From the NCBI RefSeq assembly GCF_006440735.1, contig NZ_VFUA01000074.1:1-33851 (forward strand): a stretch of DNA of 33,851 bases, given 5' to 3'. The translations under genes were made by a program, and so were the position numbers. Within the stretch, counting starts at the first letter, position 1; each line of letters begins with the position of its first letter. Positions 23,185 through 30,651 of this stretch are shown here, one piece after another. The notes beneath the pieces were generated by a model. That model was not told the DNA's origin. It searched no databases and saw only the letters and a list, made by a program, of their open reading frames with translations. The stretch is from Mesorhizobium sp. B2-7-1. Lineage in GTDB: Bacteria; Pseudomonadota; Alphaproteobacteria; Rhizobiales; Rhizobiaceae.

Positions 23185-24498
23185 ATGACAGCGAAAATTC
23201 TGCGCGGCCGCACACTCTCCTTCCTGCGTTGGCCCGAAACGATCGACGACCATTCCGCCTGGCATTACGAGGAGGATGGCGGGCTGCTGATCGACAATGG
23301 CAAGATCGTTGCCGCCGGCTCTTATGCGGAGGTCTCGACGAAGGCGGGCGCAGGCGTCGAGACGATCGACCATCGCCCGCATCTGATCCTGCCCGGTTTC
23401 CTCGACGCGCATGTGCATGTGCCGCAGATGCAGATCATCGCCTCCTACGGCGCCGAGCTGCTCGACTGGCTGAACAAATACACCTTTCCGGAAGAATCGA
23501 AGTTCCAGAACGCGCAGCATGGCCGTCGCATCGCCAGGCTGTTCCTCGACGAGATGCTGCGACAAGGCACGACGACCGTCGTCGCCTACTGCTCGGTGCA
23601 CAAGTCTTCGGCCGAGGCCTTCTTCGCCGAGTCGCATGAGCGCAACATGCTCAACATCGCCGGCAAGGTGATGATGGACCGCAACGCGCCGGACGGCGTG
23701 CTCGACACGCCGCAAACCGGCTATGACGACAGCAAGGCGCTGATTGCCGAATGGCACGGCAAGGGCCGCCAGCTCTATGCCGTCACGCCGCGCTTCGCGA
23801 TCACGTCGACGCCCGAGCAGATGGAAATGGCCGGCGCGCTCTGCCGCGAATATCCCGATCTCCACATGCAGACGCATCTGTCGGAAAACCACGCCGAGAT
23901 CGCCTTCACCCAGGAACTCTATCCCTGGTCGCGCGACTACACCGACGTTTATGAACACTACGGCCTGCTCGGCAAAAAGAGCCTGTTCGGCCACTGCATC
24001 CATCTTTCCGAGCGCGAGGCGGACGCGCTGTCGCAGTCGGGCTCGGTGGCGGTGTTCTGCCCGACCTCCAATCTCTTCCTTGGCTCCGGCCTGTTCGACT
24101 ACCAGCGTTATCGCCGGCGCGAGGCACCGCTTCGCATCGCAGCGGCCACCGATGTCGGTGGCGGCACCAATTATTCGATGCTGCGCACCATGGACGAGGG
24201 CTACAAGGTGATCGCGCTGAACGGCGAGAAATTGAACCCGTACCAATCCTTCTGGCAACTGACGCGCGGCAATGCCGAGGCGCTGTCGGTGGCCGACAAG
24301 GTCGGCACGCTGGAGGAAGGCACCGACGCCGACATAGTCGTGCTCGACGCCCGTTCGACGCCGGCGATGCGGCTCAGGATGGAGACGGTGGAAACGCTGG
24401 CCGAGGAACTCTTTCTGCTGCAGACGCTGGGCGACGATCGCGCCGTGCGCGAGGTTTATGTGGCGGGGCGGCCGGCGAAGAGCGCGATTGTCGCATAG
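23185..24498 (+). CDS. guaD: Guanine deaminase
   Basis: This 437-residue amidohydrolase-family enzyme converts guanine to xanthine and ammonia, feeding xanthine dehydrogenase. Metal and substrate motifs are all in place: LPGFLDAHVHVPQ (about residues 69-81), the QTHLSEN histidine (about 230-236), GHCIHLSE (about 269-276) and the ATDVGGGTN aspartate (about 319-327). Length matches bacterial GuaD. A GGAAAG ribosome site overlaps the end of puuD, with only two bases between the genes. It supplies the first step of the guanine branch of the pathway encoded in this window. Confidence 0.95.
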   Translation: MTAKILRGRTLSFLRWPETIDDHSAWHYEEDGGLLIDNGKIVAAGSYAEVSTKAGAGVETIDHRPHLILPGFLDAHVHVPQMQIIASYGAELLDWLNKYTFPEESKFQNAQHGRRIARLFLDEMLRQGTTTVVAYCSVHKSSAEAFFAESHERNMLNIAGKVMMDRNAPDGVLDTPQTGYDDSKALIAEWHGKGRQLYAVTPRFAITSTPEQMEMAGALCREYPDLHMQTHLSENHAEIAFTQELYPWSRDYTDVYEHYGLLGKKSLFGHCIHLSEREADALSQSGSVAVFCPTSNLFLGSGLFDYQRYRRREAPLRIAAATDVGGGTNYSMLRTMDEGYKVIALNGEKLNPYQSFWQLTRGNAEALSVADKVGTLEEGTDADIVVLDARSTPAMRLRMETVETLAEELFLLQTLGDDRAVREVYVAGRPAKSAIVA

Positions 24499-24513
24499 AT
24501 TAAACGTGCTCTT

Positions 24514-24538
24514 CGCTTGACCCCGCGTCAGCCATCGG
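24514..24538 (+). promoter_or_regulatory. Possible promoter element upstream of the UPF0303-glycerate kinase pair
   Basis: The 13-mer cttgaccccgcgt (24516-24528) resembles an alphaproteobacterial -35 region and lies 58 bases before the ATG of the UPF0303 gene. The same 13-mer lies 57 bases before the ATG of the exported-protein gene at 32173. No convincing -10 box is visible, so the call is tentative. Confidence 0.3.
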
Positions 24539-24573
24539 CCAAAGCGTGCGGCGACATTTGACAGGGGAACGCC

Positions 24574-25077
24574 ATGGCCACCGCCGACGACATCGCTCTG
24601 ATCAAGAAACAGGAAGCCGCGCTGGTCTTCCCGGCTTTCGATGAGGCCGTCGCCTTCAAGATCGGTTCCGCTATCCGGGACCGCGCCCTGAAGGAAAACC
24701 TGCCTGTTATCGTCGACATCAGGACCTTCGACAGGCCGCTCTTCTATGCCGCGATGCCGGGCTCCAACGCCTCCAATCCCGACTGGGCGCGGCGCAAGAT
24801 CAATGTCGTGAAGCGTTATCTGAGAAGCACCTATCGCCTCGTGCTCGAGCAGCAGCGCCCGGACCGCACCTTCAAGGTCGGCGAGGGCCTGGATATTGCC
24901 GACTATGTGCTGGCCGGCGGCGGCTTCCCGGTCACGGTGAAGGGCGCCGGCGTCATAGGCGTCATTGCCGTTTCGGGCCTGCCCGAACGCGAGGATCATG
25001 GCGTCGTCGTCGATGCGCTTTGCGCTCACCTTGGCATCGATGCGAGCGGGCTCGCGCTGCCGCCGGAAGAAAAATGA
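24574..25077 (+). CDS. UPF0303 / DUF336 (heme-degrading-domain-like) family protein
   Basis: This 167-residue protein matches the UPF0303 group of the GlcG/HbpS-like (DUF336) family. Visible family features are FDEAVAFKIGSAIRD, the PVIVDIRTFDRPLFYAAMPG segment near residues 44-63, NPDWARRKINVVKR, and the glycine-rich GGGFPVTVKGAGVIGVIAVSGLPEREDH end. HbpS and some relatives bind heme, and GlcG lies in glycolate operons, but the biochemical role of UPF0303 proteins is not established. Its stop overlaps the glycerate kinase start (ATGA), which ties it to C2/C3 acid metabolism by context. CAGGGGAA forms the ribosome site. Confidence 0.85.
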   Translation: MATADDIALIKKQEAALVFPAFDEAVAFKIGSAIRDRALKENLPVIVDIRTFDRPLFYAAMPGSNASNPDWARRKINVVKRYLRSTYRLVLEQQRPDRTFKVGEGLDIADYVLAGGGFPVTVKGAGVIGVIAVSGLPEREDHGVVVDALCAHLGIDASGLALPPEEK

Positions 25078-26333
25078 CCGACCCGAAAAGCCTCCTCACG
25101 TCGATCTTCAACGCCGCCGTCGCCGCCGCCGATCCGGAAAAGACGATCCGCGACCATTTGCCGGCAAGGCCGAAGGGCCGCACCATCGTCATCGGCGCCG
25201 GCAAGGGCTCGGCGCAGATGGCGGCGGCCTTCGAGAAGGTCTGGGACGGCCCGATCGACGGCCTTGTCGTCACCCGCTATGGCTATGGCGCCAGATGCGA
25301 GCGCATCGAGATCATCGAGGCGGCGCACCCGGTGCCGGATGCCGCCGGCCTTGAGGCATCGCGCCGCTTGCTGGAGAAGGTGCGGGGGCTGACAGCCGAC
25401 GATCTGGTCGTGGCGCTGATTTCCGGCGGCGGCTCGGCGCTGCTGCCGTCGCCGGCCCCCGGCCTGACGCTTGCCGACGAGGTCGCCGTCAACGAGGCGC
25501 TGCTCGCCTCCGGCGCGCCGATCGCGGCGATGAACACCATCCGCAAGCATGTCTCGACCATCAAGGGCGGCCGCCTTGCCGCCGCCGCGCACCCGGCGCG
25601 TGTGGTGTCGCTGGTCGTCTCAGACATCCCCGGCGACAATCCGGCGCTGGTCGCCTCGGGCCCGACCGTTCCCGACACCGGCAGCCGCGCGGATGCGCTG
25701 GCCTCGATTGCTGCCTATGGGATGAAGCTGCCGGCATCGGTCATGGCACATATCAATTCACCGGCCGCCGATGCGCCAAGCCCCGACGATCCGCGCTTTG
25801 CCGGCAATGAGGTGCACCTGACCGCCTCCGCCGGTGTGTCCCTGGACGCCGCCGCCGCCGAAGCCAAGCGTCAAGGCATCGAGGCAGTCATCCTGTCGGA
25901 CGCGATCGAGGGTGAGGCGCGCGAGGTCGGCGGCGTCCACGCCGCGATCGCGCGCGAAGTGGCGACCCGCAATCGTCCCTTCAAGAAGCCTGTGCTGATC
26001 CTCTCCGGCGGCGAAACGACCGTGACTTTGCGCGCCAAGGGCAAGGGCGGCCGCAACTCCGAATTCCTGCTCGCCTTCGCCATCGGCATCGATGGTGTTG
26101 GCGGCGTCCACGCTCTGGCCGCCGATACCGACGGCATCGACGGCTCGGAGAACAATGCCGGCGCGTTTGCCGACGGCTCGACCGTGTCGCGCATGCGTGC
26201 GGCCGGCGTGGACGCCAAGGCGATGCTTGCCGGCAACAATGCCTGGACTGCGTTCAACGCGGTTGGGAATCTGTTCGTGCCGGGTCCCACGGGCACGAAC
26301 GTGAATGATCTGAGGGCGATTCTGGTTAGGTAG
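25074..26333 (+). CDS. ttuD: Glycerate 2-kinase (TtuD/MOFRL family)
   Basis: This 419-residue protein belongs to the DUF4147/MOFRL glycerate 2-kinase family, often annotated as hydroxypyruvate reductase TtuD in older databases. Features include the N-terminal Rossmann-like domain with IVIGAGKGSAQMA, the LISGGGSALLPSPAPG motif near residue 120, the SDIPGDNPALVASGPTVPD stretch, and the C-terminal MOFRL domain (LSGGETTVTLRAKGKGGRNSEF). The ATG at 25074 overlaps the preceding stop (ATGA); the earlier in-frame ATG at 25020 lies inside the upstream gene. In context it would phosphorylate glycerate made from glyoxylate, completing carbon recovery from ureidoglycolate, provided glyoxylate carboligase and tartronate semialdehyde reductase are encoded elsewhere. 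Confidence 0.92.
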   Translation: MTDPKSLLTSIFNAAVAAADPEKTIRDHLPARPKGRTIVIGAGKGSAQMAAAFEKVWDGPIDGLVVTRYGYGARCERIEIIEAAHPVPDAAGLEASRRLLEKVRGLTADDLVVALISGGGSALLPSPAPGLTLADEVAVNEALLASGAPIAAMNTIRKHVSTIKGGRLAAAAHPARVVSLVVSDIPGDNPALVASGPTVPDTGSRADALASIAAYGMKLPASVMAHINSPAADAPSPDDPRFAGNEVHLTASAGVSLDAAAAEAKRQGIEAVILSDAIEGEAREVGGVHAAIAREVATRNRPFKKPVLILSGGETTVTLRAKGKGGRNSEFLLAFAIGIDGVGGVHALAADTDGIDGSENNAGAFADGSTVSRMRAAGVDAKAMLAGNNAWTAFNAVGNLFVPGPTGTNVNDLRAILVR

Positions 26334-26351
26334 CGCGGAGCCCCGCAGAAC

Positions 26352-26409
26352 TCGTCATCCTCGGGTCTGCGCGCGTCGCTTCGCTCCTTGCTCCGCCCGT
26401 GGATGACGA
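26352..26409. repeat. Palindromic intergenic repeat between convergent genes
   Basis: Nine-base arms tcgtcatcc (26352-26360) and ggatgacga (26401-26409) continue inward as tcggg / cccg with one mismatch, giving a long imperfect stem around a GC-rich centre. It lies between the convergent glycerate kinase and UdgX genes and may serve as a shared terminator. From memory it resembles a repeat found at many intergenic sites in Mesorhizobium genomes. Confidence 0.6.
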
Positions 26410-26432
26410 AGTCGGGTAGGCTTCCGTCCAGG

Positions 26433-27902
26433 TCACGCCCCCATCAATTCCCTCACCTTCCGCATATCGCTGAGGAATCGCCCCCGTTCCGCCTCCTTGT
26501 CCTCCTGCTCGCGTATGCGCAGGATGAAGGACGGGTGGATGGTCAGGAACACCCTCAACCCATCGTCGCGCTCGACCACGTCGCCGCGCATCTTGGTGAT
26601 CGGCACCGCCTTGCCGAGCAGTGATTGCGCCGCCGTCGCGCCAAGCGCCACCACGAGGTTTGGCTTGATCAGGTCGAGCTCCTTGTCCAGCCACCACCGG
26701 CAGGCCTGGATTTCGCCGGCATTGGGCTTTGAATGAATACGCCGCTTGCCGCGCGGTTCGAATTTGAAATGCTTCACCGCATTGGTCACATAGACCTTGC
26801 GGCGGTCGATCGCGGCGTCGTCCAATATGCTGTCGAACATCTTGCCCGCCGGACCGACGAACGGCTTGCCCGCCAGGTCCTCCTGGTCGCCCGGCTGTTC
26901 GCCGACGAAGATCACCTCGGCGTTCTCCGGCCCTTCGCCGAACACCGTTTGCGTCGCATCGCGCCAGAGCGGACAGCGGTGGCAGCCTTTCGCAACCGCG
27001 CGCAGTTCCGGGATCGTATCGGCGTTTTCGGTTTCATCGGCATTGGCCGGCTGCGGCACCGGCCAGTGCTTGGCCTTCACCTTGGCGTGGTGCGGTGCTG
27101 GGGTGGTGGGCATCCGGGCGATCATGTCTGACGCGGCTTTGTCTGCTCCTGCTATCAGATCGGGAATGAGCGAGGCCTCGGGAAGGTTCCGCCAATATTT
27201 CTTCGGCATCTCCTTCTGCATCGCCTTCACCTTGAGGCGGGCCGGGTTGAAGATATTCTCGAAATAGGTCCGCCACAGCGCCTCGGCATCGTCTTCCGCC
27301 GGCGCGTCGCGCTTGCCGGCGCCGGGTCCGATCGCCAGCCGCTCACCATCCCAGTCGGCCGAGGCATGCGGCGTCAGGATCGTCCAGCGCATGCCGGTGA
27401 AACGGCGCACGAAGAAATCGGCATTGCGCTCGACGATGAAATGCTCGGGCTCGAACCAGGCGACATAGCGCTCCTCCGCGCCTTCGCCGATCTTCCGGAA
27501 ACGCACGAAGGCGCGCATCTTGTGGATGTCGCGCCCCACCGCCTTTTCCATCGCCTCCAGCTTCCGGATATCGGGATCGGTAGCGATCGAAAGCAGCTTC
27601 GGCTCGGAGCGCAACCGCCAAAGCAGCCGGTAGAGAAAGCCGAAGCGCTCGGGATCGCAATGGCAGATCACCGTCTCTGCGCGCTCGATAAAGTCGCGCG
27701 GCACGACAAGCCGGGCATCGGCGTGCGCAGCCGGCAAATCTTTGCCGCGGGTTTCGCCATCCGGCTCGACCTGCCACGCGGCATCCTCCGGCGGTATGTC
27801 ATTCGTCGCCAGCCGCCGCGCCGCGTCGCGCCAGCCGGCAAAATCGGTCTGGCTTTCGAGCCGGACGAGATGGACGGCGAGGTTGAGCTGAGTTTTGGCC
27901 AT
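26433..27902 (-). CDS. udgX: DUF4130-UdgX fusion: uracil-DNA glycosylase family protein
   Basis: This 489-residue protein joins two domains. Residues 1 to about 245 are DUF4130, with conserved FGFLYRLLWRL, AVGRDIHKMRAFVRFR, YVAWFEPEHFIVERNADFF and MRWTILTP segments; this domain has no known activity. Residues about 295-489 are a UdgX-type uracil-DNA glycosylase: GEQPGDQED (334-342), the UdgX-specific loop KRRIH (386-390) with the histidine that forms a covalent bond to DNA in mycobacterial UdgX, HPS (456-458), and cysteines 307, 310 and 401 likely in a 4Fe-4S cluster. The ATG at 27902 lies two bases after the radical SAM stop, so the two form an operon. It should act on uracil in DNA, perhaps capturing abasic ends irreversibly. 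Confidence 0.92.
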   Translation of the reverse strand: MAKTQLNLAVHLVRLESQTDFAGWRDAARRLATNDIPPEDAAWQVEPDGETRGKDLPAAHADARLVVPRDFIERAETVICHCDPERFGFLYRLLWRLRSEPKLLSIATDPDIRKLEAMEKAVGRDIHKMRAFVRFRKIGEGAEERYVAWFEPEHFIVERNADFFVRRFTGMRWTILTPHASADWDGERLAIGPGAGKRDAPAEDDAEALWRTYFENIFNPARLKVKAMQKEMPKKYWRNLPEASLIPDLIAGADKAASDMIARMPTTPAPHHAKVKAKHWPVPQPANADETENADTIPELRAVAKGCHRCPLWRDATQTVFGEGPENAEVIFVGEQPGDQEDLAGKPFVGPAGKMFDSILDDAAIDRRKVYVTNAVKHFKFEPRGKRRIHSKPNAGEIQACRWWLDKELDLIKPNLVVALGATAAQSLLGKAVPITKMRGDVVERDDGLRVFLTIHPSFILRIREQEDKEAERGRFLSDMRKVRELMGA

Positions 27903-27904
27903 GA

Positions 27905-29140
27905 TCAGAACAACGACAGCTGTTCGCAGGAACGGGTGATCACCTGGCGCAAGCCGGCCTTGTCGGTCAGCGCGCCAGGCGACCAGCCTTCCGCAATGAT
28001 GAAGGGCCGCACCTTGGCGACCGAGTGGCATATGCGCCCGACATCCTCGAGCCGCAGCCGCCGGTGGCGGCGTGTCTCGATGATCCGGTCGATGACCCTG
28101 CTGCCGAGGCCGGGAACGCGCAGCAGCGCTTCGCGCTCGGCGCGGTTGACGTCGACCGGGAAGCGGCCCCGATTGCGCAGCGCCCAGGCAAGCTTGGGGT
28201 CGACAGCGAGGTCGAGCATGCCGTCATTGCTGCCGTCCAGGATTTCCGGCTGCGAGAAGCCGTAGAAGCGCATCAGCCAGTCCGCCTGGTAAAGCCGGTG
28301 CTCGCGCATCAGCGGCGGCTTCTGCAAGGGCAGCGATGACGATGAATCCGGGATCGGGCTGAAGGCGGAATAGTAGACGCGGCGCAGGTGGTAGCTGCCA
28401 TAGAGCCGGGCGCTGGCGCGCAGGATCCCGTCGTCGGACGTCTTGTCGGCGCCCACGATCATCTGCGTCGACTGGCCGCCCGGGGCGAAGCGCTCGCGCT
28501 TGCGGCTCCGCAATGTCGGCTCGGCCTTTTCCTCGATCTTGCGGCGCAGCTTGGCCATCGAAAGCCGGATCGTTTCCGGCTTCTTTTCCGGTGCCAGCTT
28601 CTTCACGCCTTCGTCTGTCGGCAGTTCCACATTGATCGACAGCCGGTCGGCATAGAGACCAGCCATCTCGATCAGCTCCGCCGACGCTTCGGGAATGGTT
28701 TTGAGGTGGATATAGCCGCCGAATTTTTCCTCGATCCTGAGCCGCCGCGCCACTTCGACCATCTCGCCCATCGTCTCGTCCGGCGAGCGGATGACGCCGG
28801 ACGACAGGAACAACCCCTCGATGTAATTGCGGCGGTAGAAATCCATCGTGAGCTTCACCACCTCGTCGACGCTGAAACGGGCGCGCCGCACATTCGAGGA
28901 CGAGCGGTTGATGCAATAGCTGCAGTCGTAGATGCAGAAATTGGTGAGCAGGATTTTCAAGAGCGAGATGCAGCGCCCGTCCGGTGCGTAGGAATGGCAG
29001 ATGCCGGACCCCTCCGTCGAGCCGATGCCGCCCGATCTCAGCGAGTCGCGTTTCGCCGACCCGGAAGAGGCGCAGGAGGCGTCGTATTTGGCGGCGTCCG
29101 ACAGGATCGCCAGTTTCTCGCGGACGGAAAGCACAGCCAT
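27905..29140 (-). CDS. Putative DNA modification/repair radical SAM protein
   Basis: This 411-residue protein belongs to the radical SAM group annotated as putative DNA modification/repair protein (TIGR03916-like). The cluster motif CX3CX2C is Cys69, Cys73 and Cys76 in FCIYDCSYC. The N-terminal KLAILSDAAKYDASCASSGS is characteristic, with further cysteines at 23, 48 and 57. The C-terminus has a helix-hairpin-helix-like segment (LLRVPGLGSRVIDRIIETRRHRRL, near residues 325-350), which suggests DNA binding. The reaction is unknown. It is first in a two-gene operon with the DUF4130-UdgX protein, a pairing recurrent in bacteria. A LexA-type box lies directly upstream of the ATG at 29140, indicating SOS control. 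Confidence 0.9.
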   Translation of the reverse strand: MAVLSVREKLAILSDAAKYDASCASSGSAKRDSLRSGGIGSTEGSGICHSYAPDGRCISLLKILLTNFCIYDCSYCINRSSSNVRRARFSVDEVVKLTMDFYRRNYIEGLFLSSGVIRSPDETMGEMVEVARRLRIEEKFGGYIHLKTIPEASAELIEMAGLYADRLSINVELPTDEGVKKLAPEKKPETIRLSMAKLRRKIEEKAEPTLRSRKRERFAPGGQSTQMIVGADKTSDDGILRASARLYGSYHLRRVYYSAFSPIPDSSSSLPLQKPPLMREHRLYQADWLMRFYGFSQPEILDGSNDGMLDLAVDPKLAWALRNRGRFPVDVNRAEREALLRVPGLGSRVIDRIIETRRHRRLRLEDVGRICHSVAKVRPFIIAEGWSPGALTDKAGLRQVITRSCEQLSLF

Positions 29141-29142
29141 TT

Positions 29143-29157
29143 GTTCATGATATGTTC
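29143..29157 (-). promoter_or_regulatory. LexA-type SOS box upstream of the radical SAM/UdgX operon
   Basis: The sequence GTTC-ATGATAT-GTTC exactly matches the alphaproteobacterial LexA consensus GTTC-N7-GTTC, with an AT-only-plus-one-G spacer. It ends two bases before the start codon of the radical SAM gene, so bound LexA would cover the ribosome site region and likely the transcription start. A TATAGC-like -10 lies about 20 bases further upstream. The match is by eye; a chance hit in an 89-bp spacer is unlikely. Confidence 0.7.
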
Positions 29158-29229
29158 CAGAAATGCAATTGGCTATAACTTTTGATTGCCGTCCGCAAAA
29201 CGTGATCGCCGCGCCTGTCGCGCCAGCCC

Positions 29230-30651
29230 TCACACCTCGTGCAGATAGAGGTGGTAGTCCAGCTCGCTGACGGTGCGCGCGACGCGCAGATACTCGGCCT
29301 GCTTGATCGCCACGAAGGTGCGGTGCAGGTCGGGACCGAGCGCCGATTTCAGGAAGTCGGAGCTCCTGGCCGCCTCGATCGCGGCGCGCCAGTCGGCCGG
29401 CATGGTCGATTTCTCCGGGGCCTGCTCGTAGCCGTTCCCCGTCGTCTCGGAACCGGGGTCCAGGCCCTCATCCAGGCCTTTGACGATGCCGGCCAGCACC
29501 GTTGCGGCGATCAGATAGGGGTTGGCGTCGACGCCCGACGGCCGGTGCTCGATGCGGCGGTTCCTGGCGTCGCCCGCCGGCACGCGCAGCGCCACCGAGC
29601 GGTTGTTGACGCCCCAGCTCGGCGCTACGGGCGCATAGGATTGCGAGACGAAGCGCCGCCAGGAATTGGCGTGCGGCGCAAACACCAGCATCGATTCCGC
29701 CATGGTGTGGATGAGGCCACCCAGCGCGTTGAGCAGCTTTGGCGACCATTTCTGGCCGGCGACCTCGGTGAAGACGTTGCGGCCGGCATCGTCCTGCAAC
29801 GAGACGTGGAAATGCATGCCGGAGCCGGCATAGGCCTCGATGGGCTTGGCCATGAAGCAGGCGGTGACGCCGTGCCGCCGCGCCTGCGCCCTGACCAGCC
29901 GCTTCAGCATGACCAGGTCGTCGGCTGCCCGCATCACGTCCTTGCGGTAGTTCAGCGTCAGCTCGTACTGGCCGGGCGCGTATTCGGAAATGACCGTTTC
30001 GGCCGGAATGCCCTGCGCCTTGGCCGCGGCGTAGATGTCGGAAAACAGCGGCTCCATGCCGTGCAGATGGTCTACCGAATAGACCTCTGTCTTGGCCGAA
30101 CGGCGGCCGTCGAGCACCGCGCGGGCAGGCTGCACCTTGCCGTCGGCGTCGCGGTCATTCGACAGCAGGAAAAACTCGAGCTCGAAGGCGCCGGCCGGAT
30201 GCAGGCCGCGTGCAGCCAGCAGTTCCACCTGCCTTGCCAGCACCAGCCGTGGGTCGGAGGTCATCGGCTGGCCGTCGAGATGGTGCATCGACATCAGCAA
30301 CTGGCCGCGTGGCGGCTTGGTGCCGAAGAGCGGCACCAGCGTGCCGGGGATCGGCCATGCCCTGAGGTCGCCGTCGCCGGTGTCCCACACCAGTCCGGTT
30401 TCGTGCACGTCCTCGCCGGTGATGTCGAGGCCGAGGATCGAGATCGGCAGATGCCGGCCGTTCTCGAAAATGCCCATCAGCTCGTGCCGGCGCACGATCT
30501 TGCCGCGCCCGATGCCGTTGGCGTCGGTGAGCACGATGTCGAACGCCTCGATCTCAGGATGCGCGTCGAGAAAGGCTTTCGCCTCGGCGGGCGTCGAGCC
30601 TGAAGGCGACGTGGTGACGGCGTTCAGATTGTCCATTGCCGCTTTTCTCAT
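29230..30651 (-). CDS. Glutamine synthetase-like gamma-glutamyl ligase (PuuA-like)
   Basis: This 473-residue protein has the glutamine synthetase fold. The N-terminal beta-grasp domain covers about residues 20-115. The catalytic domain shows ISEYAPGQYELTL, GSGMHFHVSL, the NNRSVALRVP loop and RRIEHRPSGVDANPYLIAATVLAG, all with metal- and glutamate-binding residues in place. Its sequence type is closer to gamma-glutamylpolyamine or glutamate-amine ligases than to GlnA. The ATG at 30651 overlaps the aminotransferase stop (ATGA); ATG 30636 is an alternative. Paired with a class III aminotransferase it may assimilate or degrade an amine, but amine substrate, oxidase and aldehyde dehydrogenase partners are not in the window. 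Confidence 0.88.
   Translation of the reverse strand: MRKAAMDNLNAVTTSPSGSTPAEAKAFLDAHPEIEAFDIVLTDANGIGRGKIVRRHELMGIFENGRHLPISILGLDITGEDVHETGLVWDTGDGDLRAWPIPGTLVPLFGTKPPRGQLLMSMHHLDGQPMTSDPRLVLARQVELLAARGLHPAGAFELEFFLLSNDRDADGKVQPARAVLDGRRSAKTEVYSVDHLHGMEPLFSDIYAAAKAQGIPAETVISEYAPGQYELTLNYRKDVMRAADDLVMLKRLVRAQARRHGVTACFMAKPIEAYAGSGMHFHVSLQDDAGRNVFTEVAGQKWSPKLLNALGGLIHTMAESMLVFAPHANSWRRFVSQSYAPVAPSWGVNNRSVALRVPAGDARNRRIEHRPSGVDANPYLIAATVLAGIVKGLDEGLDPGSETTGNGYEQAPEKSTMPADWRAAIEAARSSDFLKSALGPDLHRTFVAIKQAEYLRVARTVSELDYHLYLHEV

Noticed and set aside
23074..25029. Minus-strand open frame of 651 codons opposite puuD, guaD and the UPF0303 gene
   Set aside because: It spans three well-supported genes on the other strand and their intergenic spaces, with atypical composition and no motif.
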